64,000 nt of DNA from Lineus longissimus (GCF_910592395.1 NC_088323.1:9734001-9798000); one strand, 5' to 3'; shown: positions 11,741 to 24,261, numbered from the stretch's first letter. Notes: generated by a model from the letters alone, not told the origin. Program-made: numbers and translations.

Positions 11741-13438
11741 ATTTGATCGTGCATAAGGTCCGCAGGCGGATAAACGACTGTCTAAGCATTGATTCACATA
11801 CTCTGATGATCTGGCATTTAGATGTCAGCGGACAATTTTTCTTTTAGAGCGTGCCGAATCATTTTCGTTACACAACGTTGCGTGAAAGTGAAATTACGTA
11901 AGTCACTGCGAATCGGTATAAAACTAGACCTTAGGTCAGGTGGTCGTACTGCGAACACTAAGAAGAAAATAGCCGATAACGCTTTGCACTCGAGCAGAGC
12001 ATGGAGCTAATTGAGGATGTACGAATGGATGAGAAGTGATGAACGATAAACGATCCGACACTAGAGCCAATTGGAAAAGCAGAAGACATGGGAACATATT
12101 GAAAAACGAGTTGCGGCATATTTTCCGGATAGACCAAAATCAAATGCATATGATCTACGAGATATGTGGAGGAGAAGAAAGGCCAAGGCGCCTACAAAGC
12201 CTGGGAGACTCTGCAATGTCGTAGAGTGCCATCAATCTTGACACTAGTGGCGCTGATTTCATTCCTTATAACGCCTCTAGTATCAGTAAGTTGCCACCAT
12301 CTTGAAAAGCATTACCGTGGATGTAGAAAAGGAAAATATGTTGCGAATATAGTTCACCATAAAATCGCCAAATGTCCTTCCGGGGGCGCAATAAGATGTT
12401 TAACAATCTTGCAAATAGATTGTTAGGAAACGCTGATGTCCCTAACGTCCATTTAAAAGGATGTTCTAGCATAAAGGAGTATGGCGACTGACAACAGCTG
12501 CTGGGTGAGTGCTGAGGCCATAATTTAGTCACCCATGTTTACAAATATATTTGATAGATAGCAAAGCAACACTACTCAGTTTGCAGAAACTTTTACTTGC
12601 AAGCATCTTATTCACAAGTGGTCCATAGGCCTGTGACTCAGCTGACAAATAATAGTCAAAGAACAAGTTTTGATCACCTGACTATTAAATCATAATAATT
12701 TATGAATGCATTTTTAGAATTACATGCACTTATCCCCCTAGAAACCAAGCAAAAAAAATATGGAAAAAATCTTTGAAGCGATATATTATCCATTAAGGAT
12801 TGAAAAAAATACAAATTTGAGATTTTTTGTCAGACTACTATTTTGCCAAAATTTGGCAACGATACCCATTTGCAACAGTGGGTTTTCTGGTTATACTTTG
12901 CTATGGAGTTGGAATCACTACAATGAATCAAAAACACCAAAAAAAATGTAAAAAATGTTTTTAAAAAATGTAACAAGAAATGAAATTTCCTTAGAAATGC
13001 CTTACCCATGCTTTAATACATCTGCTTGGCTTGGCAAGGAATAGACTATATTTTGTGTCAGCTTTCCAGTACATTCTAGTGCCAGGCAAACGAACAAGTC
13101 CCATTTTGAAAAAAAACATTTGGATAACTTTCCCAATTTCCTTTTCACTGGTGATCAGTCCTTTACTGTTCTTCTGTACTGCATACATGGTCTTGGTCGC
13201 CAACAAATCCAGCAACTCACCATCATTGAATTTTTTAAAATATTAAAGTGAAGTTCCAACATTTGCTGGGGCATCAAGTTCATCATCGGTAAATGTAGAG
13301 TCAGGGGACCATAATCCACTTTTCTCCACATGCAATTTACAGGGTCTGATCTCACTTTAGCTTGATCCAATTTCTTGTGCTCAGCTGGTTGTAAATTTAC
13401 AAGTGGAAAGTTGTCATCTGTCAGCATCCTAAAACTTG
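11741..13438. other. Non-coding stretch, nothing recognised
   Basis: Several ORFs of 60-90 codons lie here on both strands without any family signature, conserved start context or splice logic. I see no inverted termini. Confidence 0.35.
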
Positions 13439-15341
13439 GCTTTATGGCTGATAAACTATGTTTATTTGAAAGATTTATTGGTTTTTTTTAAACAACCTAC
13501 ATTTTCTCCTAAAAAACAGGTTATAAGCTTGTCTGTAAAAAAACAATATTCTTTCCTCATAAAGTAAGTTTTTTTCCATAAACATATCTTTTATGATAAA
13601 AATCCGGGTTTTTCAACACAAAACCTGTATTTTATCACCTAAAATGTAAGTTTTTGCACCAATATGTGCACTTATTTATTCAATAAAACTTGGTTTATCA
13701 AGCAAACAACCAAGTTTATCGTAAAAAAACCAAATTGATGCTGAAAAACCTACCCCTTTTTAAACCTCGACCCCACCGACAACTGATTTCGCCAGATGAG
13801 GTTAGGTGGCCCTGTACAGTGGGGACGGGGTCCGTTTTGTCCTCCCTGCCCGTCCTCCGCAATGTGTAGTGCCACCTAAGCTATATATCCGTCCCCAGTG
13901 CATGTGTACGCATGCACATGCGCATGCACAACCCGTGGTGCCGAGGTTGCACATCTCCGTCCCACAAAGATCGTGAGTTCGTGTACGTTGGGAACGAGGT
14001 AGAAATTACAAGTTTATTGATACAGTAGGTTTTATGTACGCCGTTTGTCCAGTTATTAAAAAAAACAACTGTATTTTCACAATTAAACCAGGTTTATGTG
14101 CAAAAAAAAACTATGTTTTTACCAATAAAACTAGGTTTTTACCCTAATATGTAAAGTCAAGGACTTAGTGAGCCCCCCTTTAGGTCGGGGGAGCACCCCC
14201 GAACCCCCCATGTTGGGACCATCCATAGTTCCTTCCGACACATTTTTGTTTTGGTGATGTAATACATTGTGATTGTCCTTATTCATGCGCTGCAGAATCA
14301 GGGGAATCGGGCGTTTTCAGTGATATACAACACAAATGGTTGTCCTCATGCATTCACTTTGGAAACGCATTTTAAAATAGATGTTACGTCCTGTTAATGG
14401 GGCACGTCATCATCGCGTACATTTGGGAAAAACTCCCTAACGAGACCGGAGCAGACGGCTGAAAGTAGTTTAATTATTGGCCGCTAGGGTGCAGAATGTC
14501 GCTCACCCGAATTTTTCACGCAACTATAGCTAAATAGAGCTAGTTCTAGTTTGTGATTCATTTTGATACTTCAGATTTGGGCAGTAGACCAAAATAACTT
14601 AGTTGTCAGTGTGGTTTTAAGCTGGAAAAACGTATTTGTTTTTCTTAAAGTGCCTTTTTTGGACGGGTGTGTGCGATTGTTTTTTTTATGTCACGTGACC
14701 TCGACCATGTCGACACAAAATTGAAACAAACCACCCTTTTCTGTCATTATTTAGGACGCAATATTTCCCTAATAAAAATATAAATATAATTGGCCAATTT
14801 CTTAAGCATATGTAGCGAATTCCCATGAAGATTTAAATTAGATGTTCTTTAACCTGTTACAACTGGTCTGATTTATTAATTCAGCGCCATTTTGAAAAAC
14901 CAAAAAAAATTATTTGTAGGATATACAATAGTTACTCTCATTATTTCTCATCATTATACTCCCGCACACGCGTGTATCTTAAGAGCCCCTCCTAAAGGGG
15001 GGGGGGGCTTAAAATATAAGTTTCTCCGCCATTTGTCCAGTTATTGTTAAAAAACAATACTTTTTTTCCAAAACAGCCAAGTTTATTACCGATTGATGAA
15101 TAACAGATATTTTAGAGCATAAAACCTGGTTTCTTTCCGAAACTTCACTTTTATGGACATAAACCTAGTTTATTAGGAATGAATATAGATTTCATTAAAA
15201 CAACCTGGTTTATTAGGAGAAAATATAGGTCGTTTAAAAAAACAATATTTCTTTCAAATAAACTTAGTTTATCTGCCATAAAACCAAGTTTCATTGAAGA
15301 AATATAGGTTGTTTGAATAACTGGACACTCCGCTTGCCATA
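13439..15341. mobile_element. TATGGCAAGC-family element, copy B (one end truncated)
   Basis: The right end reads ATAACTGGACACTCCGCTTGCCATA (the last 20 bases before 15341 are the diagnostic part), matching the end at 62821. The interior holds many short runs of the type AAACCTAGTTTT/AAACTAGGTTTT and internal GTCCAGTTATT blocks (near 14046 and 15040). The left end lacks the terminal motif, so about 25-60 bp seem lost near 13439. The centre (13740-13960) matches 62240-62420 inverted. No transposase found. Interrupted by the insertion at 14170-15010. Confidence 0.65.
14170..15010. repeat. Inserted element with AGCCCCCCTTTAGG termini
   Basis: The left end AGCCCCCCTTTAGG (about 14170) pairs with CCTAAAGGGGGGGGGGGCT at the right end (to about 15010). 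Copy C of the host repeat (58370-58400) lacks this block and joins the flanking sequences directly, which supports an insertion. No gene recognised inside. Confidence 0.5.
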
Positions 15342-15460
15342 CACATGGAGGCTGACAGCTCGGAAAGGATTAATTACAACAATTGCCACGAGATTGCAGC
15401 TCTAACTTTGCACATTGCTGAGGGAATTGAATGGCATTATTTCACATTTTGGTCTTTCAG

Positions 15461-15483
15461 CCCCCCCCCCCCCCCCCCCCCCC
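15461..15483. repeat. Poly-C tract, 23 nt
   Basis: A homopolymer C run follows TCTTTCAG. A likely polymerase-slippage and assembly trouble spot. Similar tracts occur at 51000, 52385 and 52661. Confidence 0.9.
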
Positions 15484-16836
15484 AACAGAGGGATACAGGA
15501 TACTATAAGATAAGTAGAAAAATGGCTGACAGAACAGATATTGTAAATATCTGGTGTTTTATTTAATTTTTGATTCAAAATTTAAAGAATTACTGAAAAA
15601 ATACTCATTTCTCATGAAGGTTTCTTTCTTAAAGATAATGCCTACCCATAGCTGACCAAATGGAATGGTCCAAACACGCAAAGTGTGCCTAAGAATCATT
15701 GGCTCTTGTCTAAACAAATCTAAGGCTATGAGGTTTTTCGATTCTCGGTAAAACCTCGGCTAATCACGGTGAAATCTCAGAAACCTCGGTAAATTCTTGT
15801 CCGAAATGGCCGTTTCTTGACTAAAGGGCTCTACTGGTGTAGTATGTCCACATATTTCAGTGTCTTCACAAAAAAGAGCTTAGGGGCCATTACTCCTTCA
15901 TAGTGAGAAACATAGAAAAACGCGCCAATTCATGTTTGTCTGAAACGTTTCACTGGCAAAAGACTGAAATAAGCACAAACAGCATCTCATCACGCATCCA
16001 TTCAGGCAACGTTGCGCTTAAGATACCGAAAGTCAATAATGTCGGTTTGCTTAATTAATTCTTACGTTTTATCAGCTTGAATTTTTTAAATGGAAAACCC
16101 TGATGCAGGTCCTTCTCGTTCAACCAAGGTTAGATAATGTAAAGCTTGGACTAGATTTCTGTGACATTTGGAGGCCGGGCCATCTGCTGGGGTGCTCCCT
16201 GGCTTTGGAATAGCCTTAACAGTGACATTCAAAACATCACGTATGAGATATACAGTAGACAGATAAAACCAGAACTTTACAGAAAGTACATCGAAGTAGA
16301 GATGGGCTGGCGTATTACTTCAACAACTCTTTTCCCTTGAAGGTTGCGCCATACAAATGATAATTTGATTGATTAATTGATTAATTACAACAGTGGCACA
16401 TCGATCGCCACCTACAGTATGTAGTGGGTGGCGTAGTCCTGAAGGCTCATACTGGCCTGACGAGCCCCACTGCCACAGTGAATTGAATGGAATGAGCTCA
16501 ATGAGGATAGTAAAGTGCTAAAGGCATCTTGACCACCAAGCTTTTGGATCTTTCCACTGCCACTGTCAAAAGTTCTCAATGTGTCTAGTAATCAAGCCTT
16601 CAGCTAACAAAAATGGACACTATGCAAGAAGTGTGGAATATTTGTTTGTTAGGTATATACGATACGTGCTAATTACGAAAGGTATGCGCATGCAGTCTCT
16701 TTAATCAATAAAAGTGATAAATGTATTCAAAAAAAATTCGCGGCGGGATGTTTTCGCGATCATAACCTACTCGCAAAATTCTCGAAAATTATATCCTCAT
16801 CAGTCACATGCCATACGCATCAACTGATACCATGCT
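15484..16836. other. Non-coding stretch, nothing recognised
   Basis: AT-rich sequence before the TTAA border of the Kolobok-like element. A short ATTGATTAATTGATTAATTA repeat lies near 16370. No gene signature. Confidence 0.35.
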
Positions 16837-17661
16837 TTAAAGGGACACCTGGAGTATAAATAGTGTGGGAGGGGATGATAGCATGCAAATGTCTGCCTGT
16901 TACTATCATGAAGAGAGCTCCTGGGCTTTTCACAATGTTTTTAAAAAATTCTTTGTCACTATCAAACACATTTGAATGAATTTGATATCAGACACTTATG
17001 AATAACATAGGAACATGATGTATTAAAATCAACCTGAGAAATCGTCTATGTTATGAGATTATGGAACTTTTTTACACAGCACTGTTGAAAAGCCTTGAAG
17101 TTGAATTTACCAGCTTGAATCTGATTGGTTATAGCTCTGGTGATGCATTATTTACAAACATTGAGCACATGGCTAATAATCATGAGTGAGCATGCAGGAA
17201 AGAACTAGATATGCTAGAGATGATGCATAATAAAGCGTTTCCTACCAAAGTGATTTTGGTCTGTTTTCTGTATCCTTTAGTCCATAAGTATATATCCTTA
17301 TCCTACTGAATAATATATATTCTAATCCTACTGAATAATGTACATTGTATATGATACTAATAATCCAAGTCTATAACTATGTGATGTCACAATCCTACTG
17401 AATATTGTTTTGTTTAGATGTATCCATGTCTATGATAGGGTAGTCTACACAATTCTATAATTCTAAAGCATATATATTTGCTAATCCGCATAAGTATTAT
17501 GATAGATATCCATGGTATCTATGATGGAAACAAGGAGCAAAATCCTAGATCCTCGAAAATTAAAACTGTCACAAATTTGTCAAAGTGCACTGTAAATTTC
17601 AAAATCGTCCAAAACACATTCTCAAAAAATAATGTAGTCTATCTATCAGTGCTGCTGAAAC

Positions 17662-18279
17662 CTATTGCCACTTATGGCCCATGTATGGAATCCCTGGCGG
17701 ATTTGGATAAAGATTTCTCACAGTCTTCAAAACACAATCTGGCATCACTTCACGACATGTCCAAACTATTGATGGGTCATCTGCCATATACAGCTGTTGC
17801 ATCTGCTGTTTTTTGCCAATATAGAGAGGATGGTTCCAGGATCCCCGGTCCTCCATCATTTTCCAAAATTTTTTGTAAAGTTGTTTCCTGATCACATTAT
17901 TTCCATTTCTGGGTGCTTGTCCATTTCCCAGCCATCTTTGTGGATGAGTAGTCACACATGGAGAAGAATTGCAATGTTGGCACATATCTGCCCCTGGCAC
18001 AGGAGCAATAACTGGTTCGGATAGTTCATGGTCCTCCTCCTGTGGTTGTGGTGGGGGTGGATCAACTACACCACCAGGCACAGGCAAAGGTTCCAGCTCA
18101 TCATTATCTCCTTGAATATTCCCCTCATTCTGTATATCATCTTGAAGTGCTTGATTCTCCTCATTTGGAGGATGGTCTAATTCAACATAGTCCCAATTAT
18201 AGAAATTAAAAAAAGCATGTATAGCTTCCCTTTGTTCAGTAGTAAGTGCAAGGGAAACAACCTTCACTTCTTCTGCCAT
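17662..18279 (-). CDS. Accessory ORF with P2X7-C-terminus-like zinc domain
   Basis: A 205-codon ORF with ATG start, 15 bp after the transposase stop. Residues 1-95 are acidic and proline-rich (PPPPQPQEE). Residues 98-205 carry MCQHCNSSPC, then RKQLYKKFWKMM and REVMPDCVLKTVRNLYP. This arrangement, a CxxC...C cluster followed by a helical RxxxYxxF and MPxCV...IRxxYP block, resembles the C-terminal cytosolic domain of P2X7 receptors and the many 'P2X7-like' proteins of invertebrates. Known: that domain binds metal and guanine nucleotide in P2X7. Inference: here it is a transposon accessory protein, not a receptor, as there are no membrane segments. Its position suggests co-expression with the transposase. 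Confidence 0.62.
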   Translation of the reverse strand: MAEEVKVVSLALTTEQREAIHAFFNFYNWDYVELDHPPNEENQALQDDIQNEGNIQGDNDELEPLPVPGGVVDPPPPQPQEEDHELSEPVIAPVPGADMCQHCNSSPCVTTHPQRWLGNGQAPRNGNNVIRKQLYKKFWKMMEDRGSWNHPLYIGKKQQMQQLYMADDPSIVWTCREVMPDCVLKTVRNLYPNPPGIPYMGHKWQ

Positions 18280-18294
18280 GGTGTGATTTACAAT

Positions 18295-20133
18295 CTACTG
18301 ACTTGAACCTGGAACAGGCCCGCCAAATTCACTATGAATGGGACAGTCCAAGCGTGGGGGGTGCATGGATGTGTGCATCCACCTATCCAGAATCTCATCA
18401 CGGTAGTCATAAGTTTTTTTCACCAACACTGGCTTCCCCACTTGTCGCCTTGGTGCCTTGGCATCAAACACAAATTTGACGGAGGTATGGTCACGGTTAA
18501 CATTCGCGTTCCAGTCGATCGAAGCCAGATTTGTCCTCAGTTTGTAGGACCTCTCTCCAAAGACAATCCTTTTGTCGTGAAATTGGAGGAGGGCGTTGTT
18601 GAATGATTCTACGTACAGTGTGTCTTTTGATCCAGCATAATTTTGGGGTCTTTTATATATGTCCAATTTGTAGAGATAGTCTTTTAGCAATTTCTCTGCG
18701 ACTGTGTCCGTAATCAGTTTCTTCGAGGGCTCGTAATGTTCCTCCTGGCATCGCGAATCTTTGCTGCATTTGCTGTGGTTGCCTTGATAATGGTCAATGA
18801 TATTATCAATCCCAGCTCTCAGTTTCTGTTCATCTGCATTACAGTTTTTGATGCACCAGTACACATGCGTCTTAATCGACGCAGCTTTGTCAGCTAGCTG
18901 TTGATGCCATTTTTTCCCCATGTCCTTTTTTGGGCCTTGCGTTATCTTCCTTACACTCTTGGCAATACCCTTCGTGGTATGCCAGATGTCTTCGGCGTTT
19001 CGTGTTTCTTTTCTCTCCTCGGTAACAAACTTTGTTATGCTGTTGTTGTGATCATGACTGTGATAACGTACAGGAACTTGTTGGTCATCGAGTACTTTAT
19101 AAATCTCTTTTACACCGATTAGCTCATGTCTTTGTGTCACAGGATCATCCACCGTCTTCGAAATGGTAGCGATGTGGAGCACCTTGTGGCTCTGGTCGCC
19201 AAGGCAAACAACATCACTAAATTCGGCATTCTTGCGCCAGCAGTGGCGAGCATCTGTCGAAATATCAATCGCTTCTACACCATTTGCCATTGAAAGGCTA
19301 CTTTCCACGAGGATAGCATCTTGTTTTGACTCTTCAGCCTGTTGCTGCACAATCGGACAATAAGTGTCCATAAATCTGTTCAGGGTTTCTGATGATAGCA
19401 CTCCAATATCAGAGCTTTCCACGAATTTGGTGTATTGCACTGGCAGTAGTCCTGATGTAAAAAAGCCATGGGCTAGCCTCGCATTGACTAGAAACTTGCC
19501 ACCATTCTCAACATGTGGGGAAGAGGTCCAGTGGAGATTGTGCTGCTCCTTTCCTTGGCATGCTAAGGTCAAACAAGCTGTGTGACCATCCCGTCTGAAC
19601 TCCTTCGTGTGCAGATTGCCCTTGCAATTTAGGGAATGGGTCTGTACCCTGTCAATCAAGTTCCTGATAGAGGACCCGGTAGAGACAAAAAGTGGCTGCC
19701 TGATATCTTCTCTTGCACAAAGCTGGTAACTGGGTGTTACTTGAGGCACAGTTGTGCTGGTCATTGCTGGTGATGAAGCGTCATCATTTTCATTGTGAGT
19801 CACATTATTTTCCACATAAAAGTCAATCACTTCATTCAGGAATTGATAGTTGGAGACCACTGAACATATCCCTCCACCAAGTTTTGCCTTTATCCTGTCC
19901 ATTTTGTTAAAAAAGTTCACCTTTTCTTCATCGTTTGCGCAATAAAAATTCAGTCCTCCTTTCACAAGAGCTTTCTTCGTCTCAGTTGCCTCATTTCTCG
20001 ATCGATTGGTACTTTTTCGTTTCCTCGAATGCTGTTGGCGGTTCTCATCACGGAATCTCTCCAGGCCTAGGTCTACATCCCGGACCCCTTCACTACTAGC
20101 AAGAATGTTCATTTCACTTTCCATTGTTGTCAT
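18295..20133 (-). CDS. DDE transposase, Kolobok/ISL2EU-like (tentative)
   Basis: A 612-codon ORF with an ATG start and no interruption. The N-terminal third (residues 1-130) is charged and rich in K/R, as in DNA-binding tails. A Cys/His-bearing middle follows, with HSLNCKGNL near residue 170. The catalytic core shows an Asp in IDISTDARH (about 293), a second in YHSHDHNNS (about 358) and a Glu in YVESFNNALL (about 520). Between them lies the DIWHTTKGIAK helix and an HVYWCIKNC...DEQKLR block typical of this eukaryotic transposase family. The family was recognised from the pattern of widespread invertebrate and fish proteins; the superfamily name is uncertain. It would cut and rejoin the element ends in the nucleus. 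The next ORF starts 15 bp downstream on the same strand. Confidence 0.72.
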   Translation of the reverse strand: MTTMESEMNILASSEGVRDVDLGLERFRDENRQQHSRKRKSTNRSRNEATETKKALVKGGLNFYCANDEEKVNFFNKMDRIKAKLGGGICSVVSNYQFLNEVIDFYVENNVTHNENDDASSPAMTSTTVPQVTPSYQLCAREDIRQPLFVSTGSSIRNLIDRVQTHSLNCKGNLHTKEFRRDGHTACLTLACQGKEQHNLHWTSSPHVENGGKFLVNARLAHGFFTSGLLPVQYTKFVESSDIGVLSSETLNRFMDTYCPIVQQQAEESKQDAILVESSLSMANGVEAIDISTDARHCWRKNAEFSDVVCLGDQSHKVLHIATISKTVDDPVTQRHELIGVKEIYKVLDDQQVPVRYHSHDHNNSITKFVTEERKETRNAEDIWHTTKGIAKSVRKITQGPKKDMGKKWHQQLADKAASIKTHVYWCIKNCNADEQKLRAGIDNIIDHYQGNHSKCSKDSRCQEEHYEPSKKLITDTVAEKLLKDYLYKLDIYKRPQNYAGSKDTLYVESFNNALLQFHDKRIVFGERSYKLRTNLASIDWNANVNRDHTSVKFVFDAKAPRRQVGKPVLVKKTYDYRDEILDRWMHTSMHPPRLDCPIHSEFGGPVPGSSQ

Positions 20134-20698
20134 TTCAACTTTTACTGCAGTTTTGAGGGCTTCAGTATAACAGTTATTTAACCTATCTTACCCAGAAATG
20201 GTACAGTCCGGCTAATTACCAGTGTCCTGGCACAGCCTGGTGCAACAGGATGAGAATAAATAACTTCAGATAGCAAGTTTATAAGTACCCCCTGGCAACT
20301 GATTTCTGTAAATTTGTAATGTGATTTTATTGCTTCTTGTCCAATTTTAAGAAAATTAGATTAAACAAAAACAATGAACTTTTACATTGATGAACAAGGC
20401 AAGAAGCTGACAATTTGCTTGACCTTTCTTTGCCTTATGAGTAAGAAAGTCTGGCCACATGTTCAAACTATTTCAAAAGCTGTTGAACTAACTGAACATA
20501 ACCACACTGCTCAAATGCAAAACCACTCAATAAATACTGTAGCCATGTGGAAATTTGGCGGGAGTGACATCATAAGATAGCATGACAGATACTCATCAGC
20601 TGTGAATGGCCAATCAGGTCAGGTTAGATACCACATGCTGTGTTTATAGAACAACCTCCAGATTGTCCACTAGTCACCAGTACCATATGGCCCTTTAA

Positions 20699-22030
20699 CC
20701 AAAGACGTTTTATAGACCGTACACCTAATTCACAACAACATTATGAAAGGTGAAACTACACATTTACGATGTAAAAATAATAATTAGGCATATCCCGCAT
20801 CGTTTGGCAAAAGTTCGCCAAAAGTAAACCAATTTCGAAGTAATTGATGACGTCAGCGTTATCTGAAAGCCGTTGTGCAGATCACCTGCTGAGCGGAACG
20901 AGATGAAAAATCGGAAGAAATGCCTGATCCGACCAGTTTTAGATACTGACACAAATTTTAAAACAATTTAATGAAAACCGGCGCGGGTTTCGACGGAATT
21001 TTAGCAACACATAGGGTATTGGTATCTCAACACAGACACTAAGCCTCGGATCCAATTCCGAAGCACAATAGTAGCCATCTTCCTGATCAGCGCTTCTGTT
21101 GTTGTTGCTCATCTGTTGTCGGGGGAAAACGGCCGCCTCGATATCGAAAACAAACATTTTCCCCACAACTTCAGAGCTCCGCTGCAAGAGGTGCTGATCA
21201 GGATAAAGGTGAATAACGAAACCACGATGTTCAATTGCTTCCCTGATGAGTTCGCGTCCCTTATTTTGCTGCAACACCCTACATGTACTTGTTGAATCGA
21301 CAACTTTTAATCGATCATAACACAATCAGCTCAGCGTCATTGTATCTAGTAATGTTGATTCAAACAAAACAATGCATCAGCTTATTCGAAATCGATTCCT
21401 TTGTAAAGGTAATCGATTACGAAAATCAACCCCTGCCCTCTACGCACAAGGTTCATATATTGTTACGTAGCTTTTGTGATGCAGAGCATTGAAACTAAAT
21501 TAAGCAAACTGGTGCTTTTTGTTACTGTGACCTGCGATCAGGATTGCATGCCACAAATATTGCTCGTTCATGCACAGACACTTGTGAATAAGAGCGCACA
21601 CCCACTGACAACACACGTAAAAGTATTGAAGGTAATGCACTGTACATTTGGTATCTCCATCACCACATTTGCAACAAGATCACAAAGTCATCGCAAAAGA
21701 TTTTTTCAAAGCATAGTGAGCATATTATATTTTATCATGGCACACAGCAAATTGGAAAAGTTTCAGAAACTTTAAAAACCTACCGCTTATCTTGTGGTCG
21801 GGCACGTGAGGGCTCTTATCATTGGTTTAGGATTCCATAAACGTAATAAATGCATCTTCGGGGCACAACGACCAACATTGACAGTAGGTAGGGCGAAATC
21901 TGAGGCGTTTTATGAATTTATTTCTGCATGCATTTCAAAATCAGACAGCAGCAAAAGCCGTCAGCAACTGAACATTCACCGACACCAAACAATCACTTAC
22001 GGAACAAATATCATTATTTAAGTGCACTGA
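20699..22030. other. Non-coding stretch, nothing recognised
   Basis: Short ORFs, the largest 128 codons at 20939-21325 on the minus strand, show no recognisable family. No inverted termini seen. Confidence 0.35.
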
Positions 22031-22034
22031 GGGT

Positions 22035-22980
22035 AATTAACATAGTGTCTCAAAAAAAGGAAACCGAGATTAATTTGTTAATTTCTTGGACATGGCTTGA
22101 TATTAGGGAAATTGGCAACCACCATTTATTACCTAATGATGTCATCCTTCTTATAACACCAATTTACTGTCACAGATGACTGAGCACAAAGCAGTTCAAT
22201 CAACCATGTCAGAACTGGTCTTACACCAGATACACCGCAGCGTAACTCCGACAAAGAAGTAAGACTAGTGTGTCCTTAGCAAAAGTTTTATTCAATGATT
22301 TATCATCTGGGTGCTTATTCCTGTCTTAACCTTACTCCAGTGTCCTTCGACATGCCCCTCATTCCTTTCAACACAAACTTCAGCTCTGGTTCTCATTGTT
22401 CTCAATGCATTTCTGATTACGTCTCTATGTCCTCTTAAGGTCTCAACGGCAGCTACGATTGCGGCACATCGGTCATTGATATCTTGTGGAGGCAACTTGT
22501 AAACTTGGTTCTTAAGGTGTCCGCAAAAACAAACCCACAGGGGGTGAGGTCAGGGGACCTTGGTGGCCACTCAATCTCATGGCTGATCGCACCAAATGCA
22601 TCTGCTACTTGCTGGAGGCTTCCAGTCCTCAACCACTCTGTTACCACAAACACACGCTGCTCAAATGTATGCTGCATTTTGCTGGTCTGTAAAAATGAGC
22701 AACCTTTCCAACTTTTAAGGAGTGTGCAATGAAAAAAAATGCAGAGGATTGCATAGTTTGGAGGCGCAACAAAAGTGCTGCATTGGGCAAACAAGGTTCG
22801 ATCATTACCAAAACATCTATCTGGTGCAAGACCAGTTCTGACATGGTTGATTGAACTGTTTCGTGCTCAACCATCTGGACATCATTAGGTAATGGTAGTT
22901 ACCAATTTTCAAAATATTTAGCTAGGTCCAAGAAATTAACAAATTAATCGCGGTTTCCTTTTCTTGAAACAAGACTCTTC
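22035..22980 (-). mobile_element. mariner/Tc1-like relic with long TIRs
   Basis: Inverted arms of about 200 bp pair 22040-22240 with 22800-22975. Shared blocks include AAAGGAAACC, TTAATTTGTTAATTTCTTGG, ACCTAATGATGTC and CAGTTCAATCAACCATGTCA. Between them lies a collapsed transposase on the minus strand. Exact ends are blurred by substitutions, and a TA duplication could not be fixed. Confidence 0.65.
22300..22680 (-). pseudogene. mariner/Tc1-like transposase remnant
   Basis: Minus-strand reading shows the N-terminal helix-turn-helix TFEQRVFVVTEWLRTGSLQQ followed at once by the C-terminal part, EIEWPPRSPDLTPCGFVF and RNALRTMRTRAEVCVERNEG. In full-length relatives more than 200 residues with the catalytic Asp residues separate these, so the centre is deleted. 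A frame change sits near 22490. Non-functional. Confidence 0.72.
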
Positions 22981-22984
22981 AACT

Positions 22985-24261
22985 GGTTAGCGTAAGTCCT
23001 ACAGGCCACACCCAGATTCATATATTTATATATTCAAATATTGCCTTTTGCTCAATTTTTTTTTGGTATTTCTGGGAATATATGTGTGGTTTATGATAAA
23101 TATGATACTGCCCTCTTGTGTTATCCTCGTCACCAGATTGTACTCGTTAATTTTCTTCTGCCCGAAAGCTCTCCACCTGCGGTCTCGAGCTATCCAAGGC
23201 CGGAGAAAATCAACTCGAGCAGTATTCTTATCAGATCAGAGAACAATTTCAAAGATATAAGATACATAACCGACGGCGTTTTCGGACTTTTAAAGTTGGA
23301 CGTTTCCTTCAGATTACCCATACATTTATGATTCAGACTCGACTCTCTCAGATTAGTAGGAGGGTTTTTCCGACTTCTTAACGGTTTTTGGCTCACCGTA
23401 GTTGAGTCTATACAACGACGCAGTGTCCGTCGTCCGTCGTCATCTGTCGTAGTCGTCGTATCCTATTTCAAAAATAGTGGCAAGTTTCTCAACCGCTAAA
23501 TCTATGAACTTTAAACTTGGTACACATGACCCACCTAGATCAGATGACCTCTGACTCTGAATTTCGGTCCGGTCTGATTTCTTGACTTTGACACGAAGGG
23601 GCCATAAGTGGAAACCTAAAAAAGTCTGATATCTCTCTTATGTGTGACTCGTTTTCGTTAACATTTTTATGATAGGTACTTCAAGCAAACGATACATCAC
23701 ATGTCATACCAACTTTGGTTTGACCTATATACTAGTACATGTAGCATGTTTCTAAACCAGGATGAATTCCTAACCACCAAATATCTATACGGTGAGCACA
23801 ATGTTCCTTGTCCGTTTCATTCTAACTTGACATTTTGCCCGACTTTTCCCTGAAAAGGCCTACATTCCAACATTGACCGTTGATCTTTTTTATGCCCTGT
23901 TTTTGGAAGCCGTAGTATTTCTTTAGAGTTACAACTTTTCAGGTAAAAGTCGGACAGTGTGGGACTTTTTTGTCGGATAATGTTGGAAAAGAGGAGAACG
24001 GCCTGAGTGACCTGTCCGAGTTGCCGGATCACTCGCAGAAAATCATCTCGTGCTAAGCCGGTAACGAGGACCGGTCACGAAGTCGGTTTTGTCTTTTGTA
24101 TCGACAAGAAAATTATTGCAGCACACTCTCGTCTCGAGGTGAAAGTTGCATAAGTATGTAAAGAAAGCAATGGCTTAGAAAACGTCGATAAAGGGAGGCT
24201 TGTCTGTATTTCGATCGAGCAAATCTGGGCTCCAGTGCGAAAGTGCTGTGGTAATACACTC
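22985..24261. other. Non-coding, includes a CGTC-rich dispersed-repeat-like segment
   Basis: No gene. The segment at 23410-23800 opens with GTCCGTCGTCCGTCGTC and continues with TTTCTCAACCGCTAAATC and ACTTGGTACACATGACC blocks. It looks like a dispersed repeat of the kind common in marine invertebrate genomes, but I cannot show a second copy in this window. Confidence 0.4.

Larger units (their letters stand above)
16841..20694 (-). mobile_element. Kolobok-like DNA transposon (tentative) with TTAA borders and two ORFs
   Basis: Two adjacent minus-strand ORFs (18295-20133 and 17662-18279) sit between TTAA at 16837-16840 and TTAA at 20695-20698. Just inside, the ends read AGGGACACCTGG and, inverted, AGGGCCATATGG, an imperfect short TIR. 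TTAA duplications with short TIRs are known for Kolobok and piggyBac. The transposase does not look like piggyBac, so Kolobok or the ISL2EU-like group fits better. The 800 bp at 16841-17660 are non-coding and contain three TCCTACTGAATA repeats. Both ORFs are open, so the copy could be young, but the TIR match is weak, so the borders are less certain than the gene content. Confidence 0.6.

Noticed and set aside
11958-12532. Cluster of 60-90 codon ORFs as a small gene
   Set aside because: Frames on both strands overlap without any conserved motif; probably chance.
20939-21325. 128-codon minus-strand ORF as a gene
   Set aside because: No family pattern and no splice or promoter context; length alone is not enough in this sequence.
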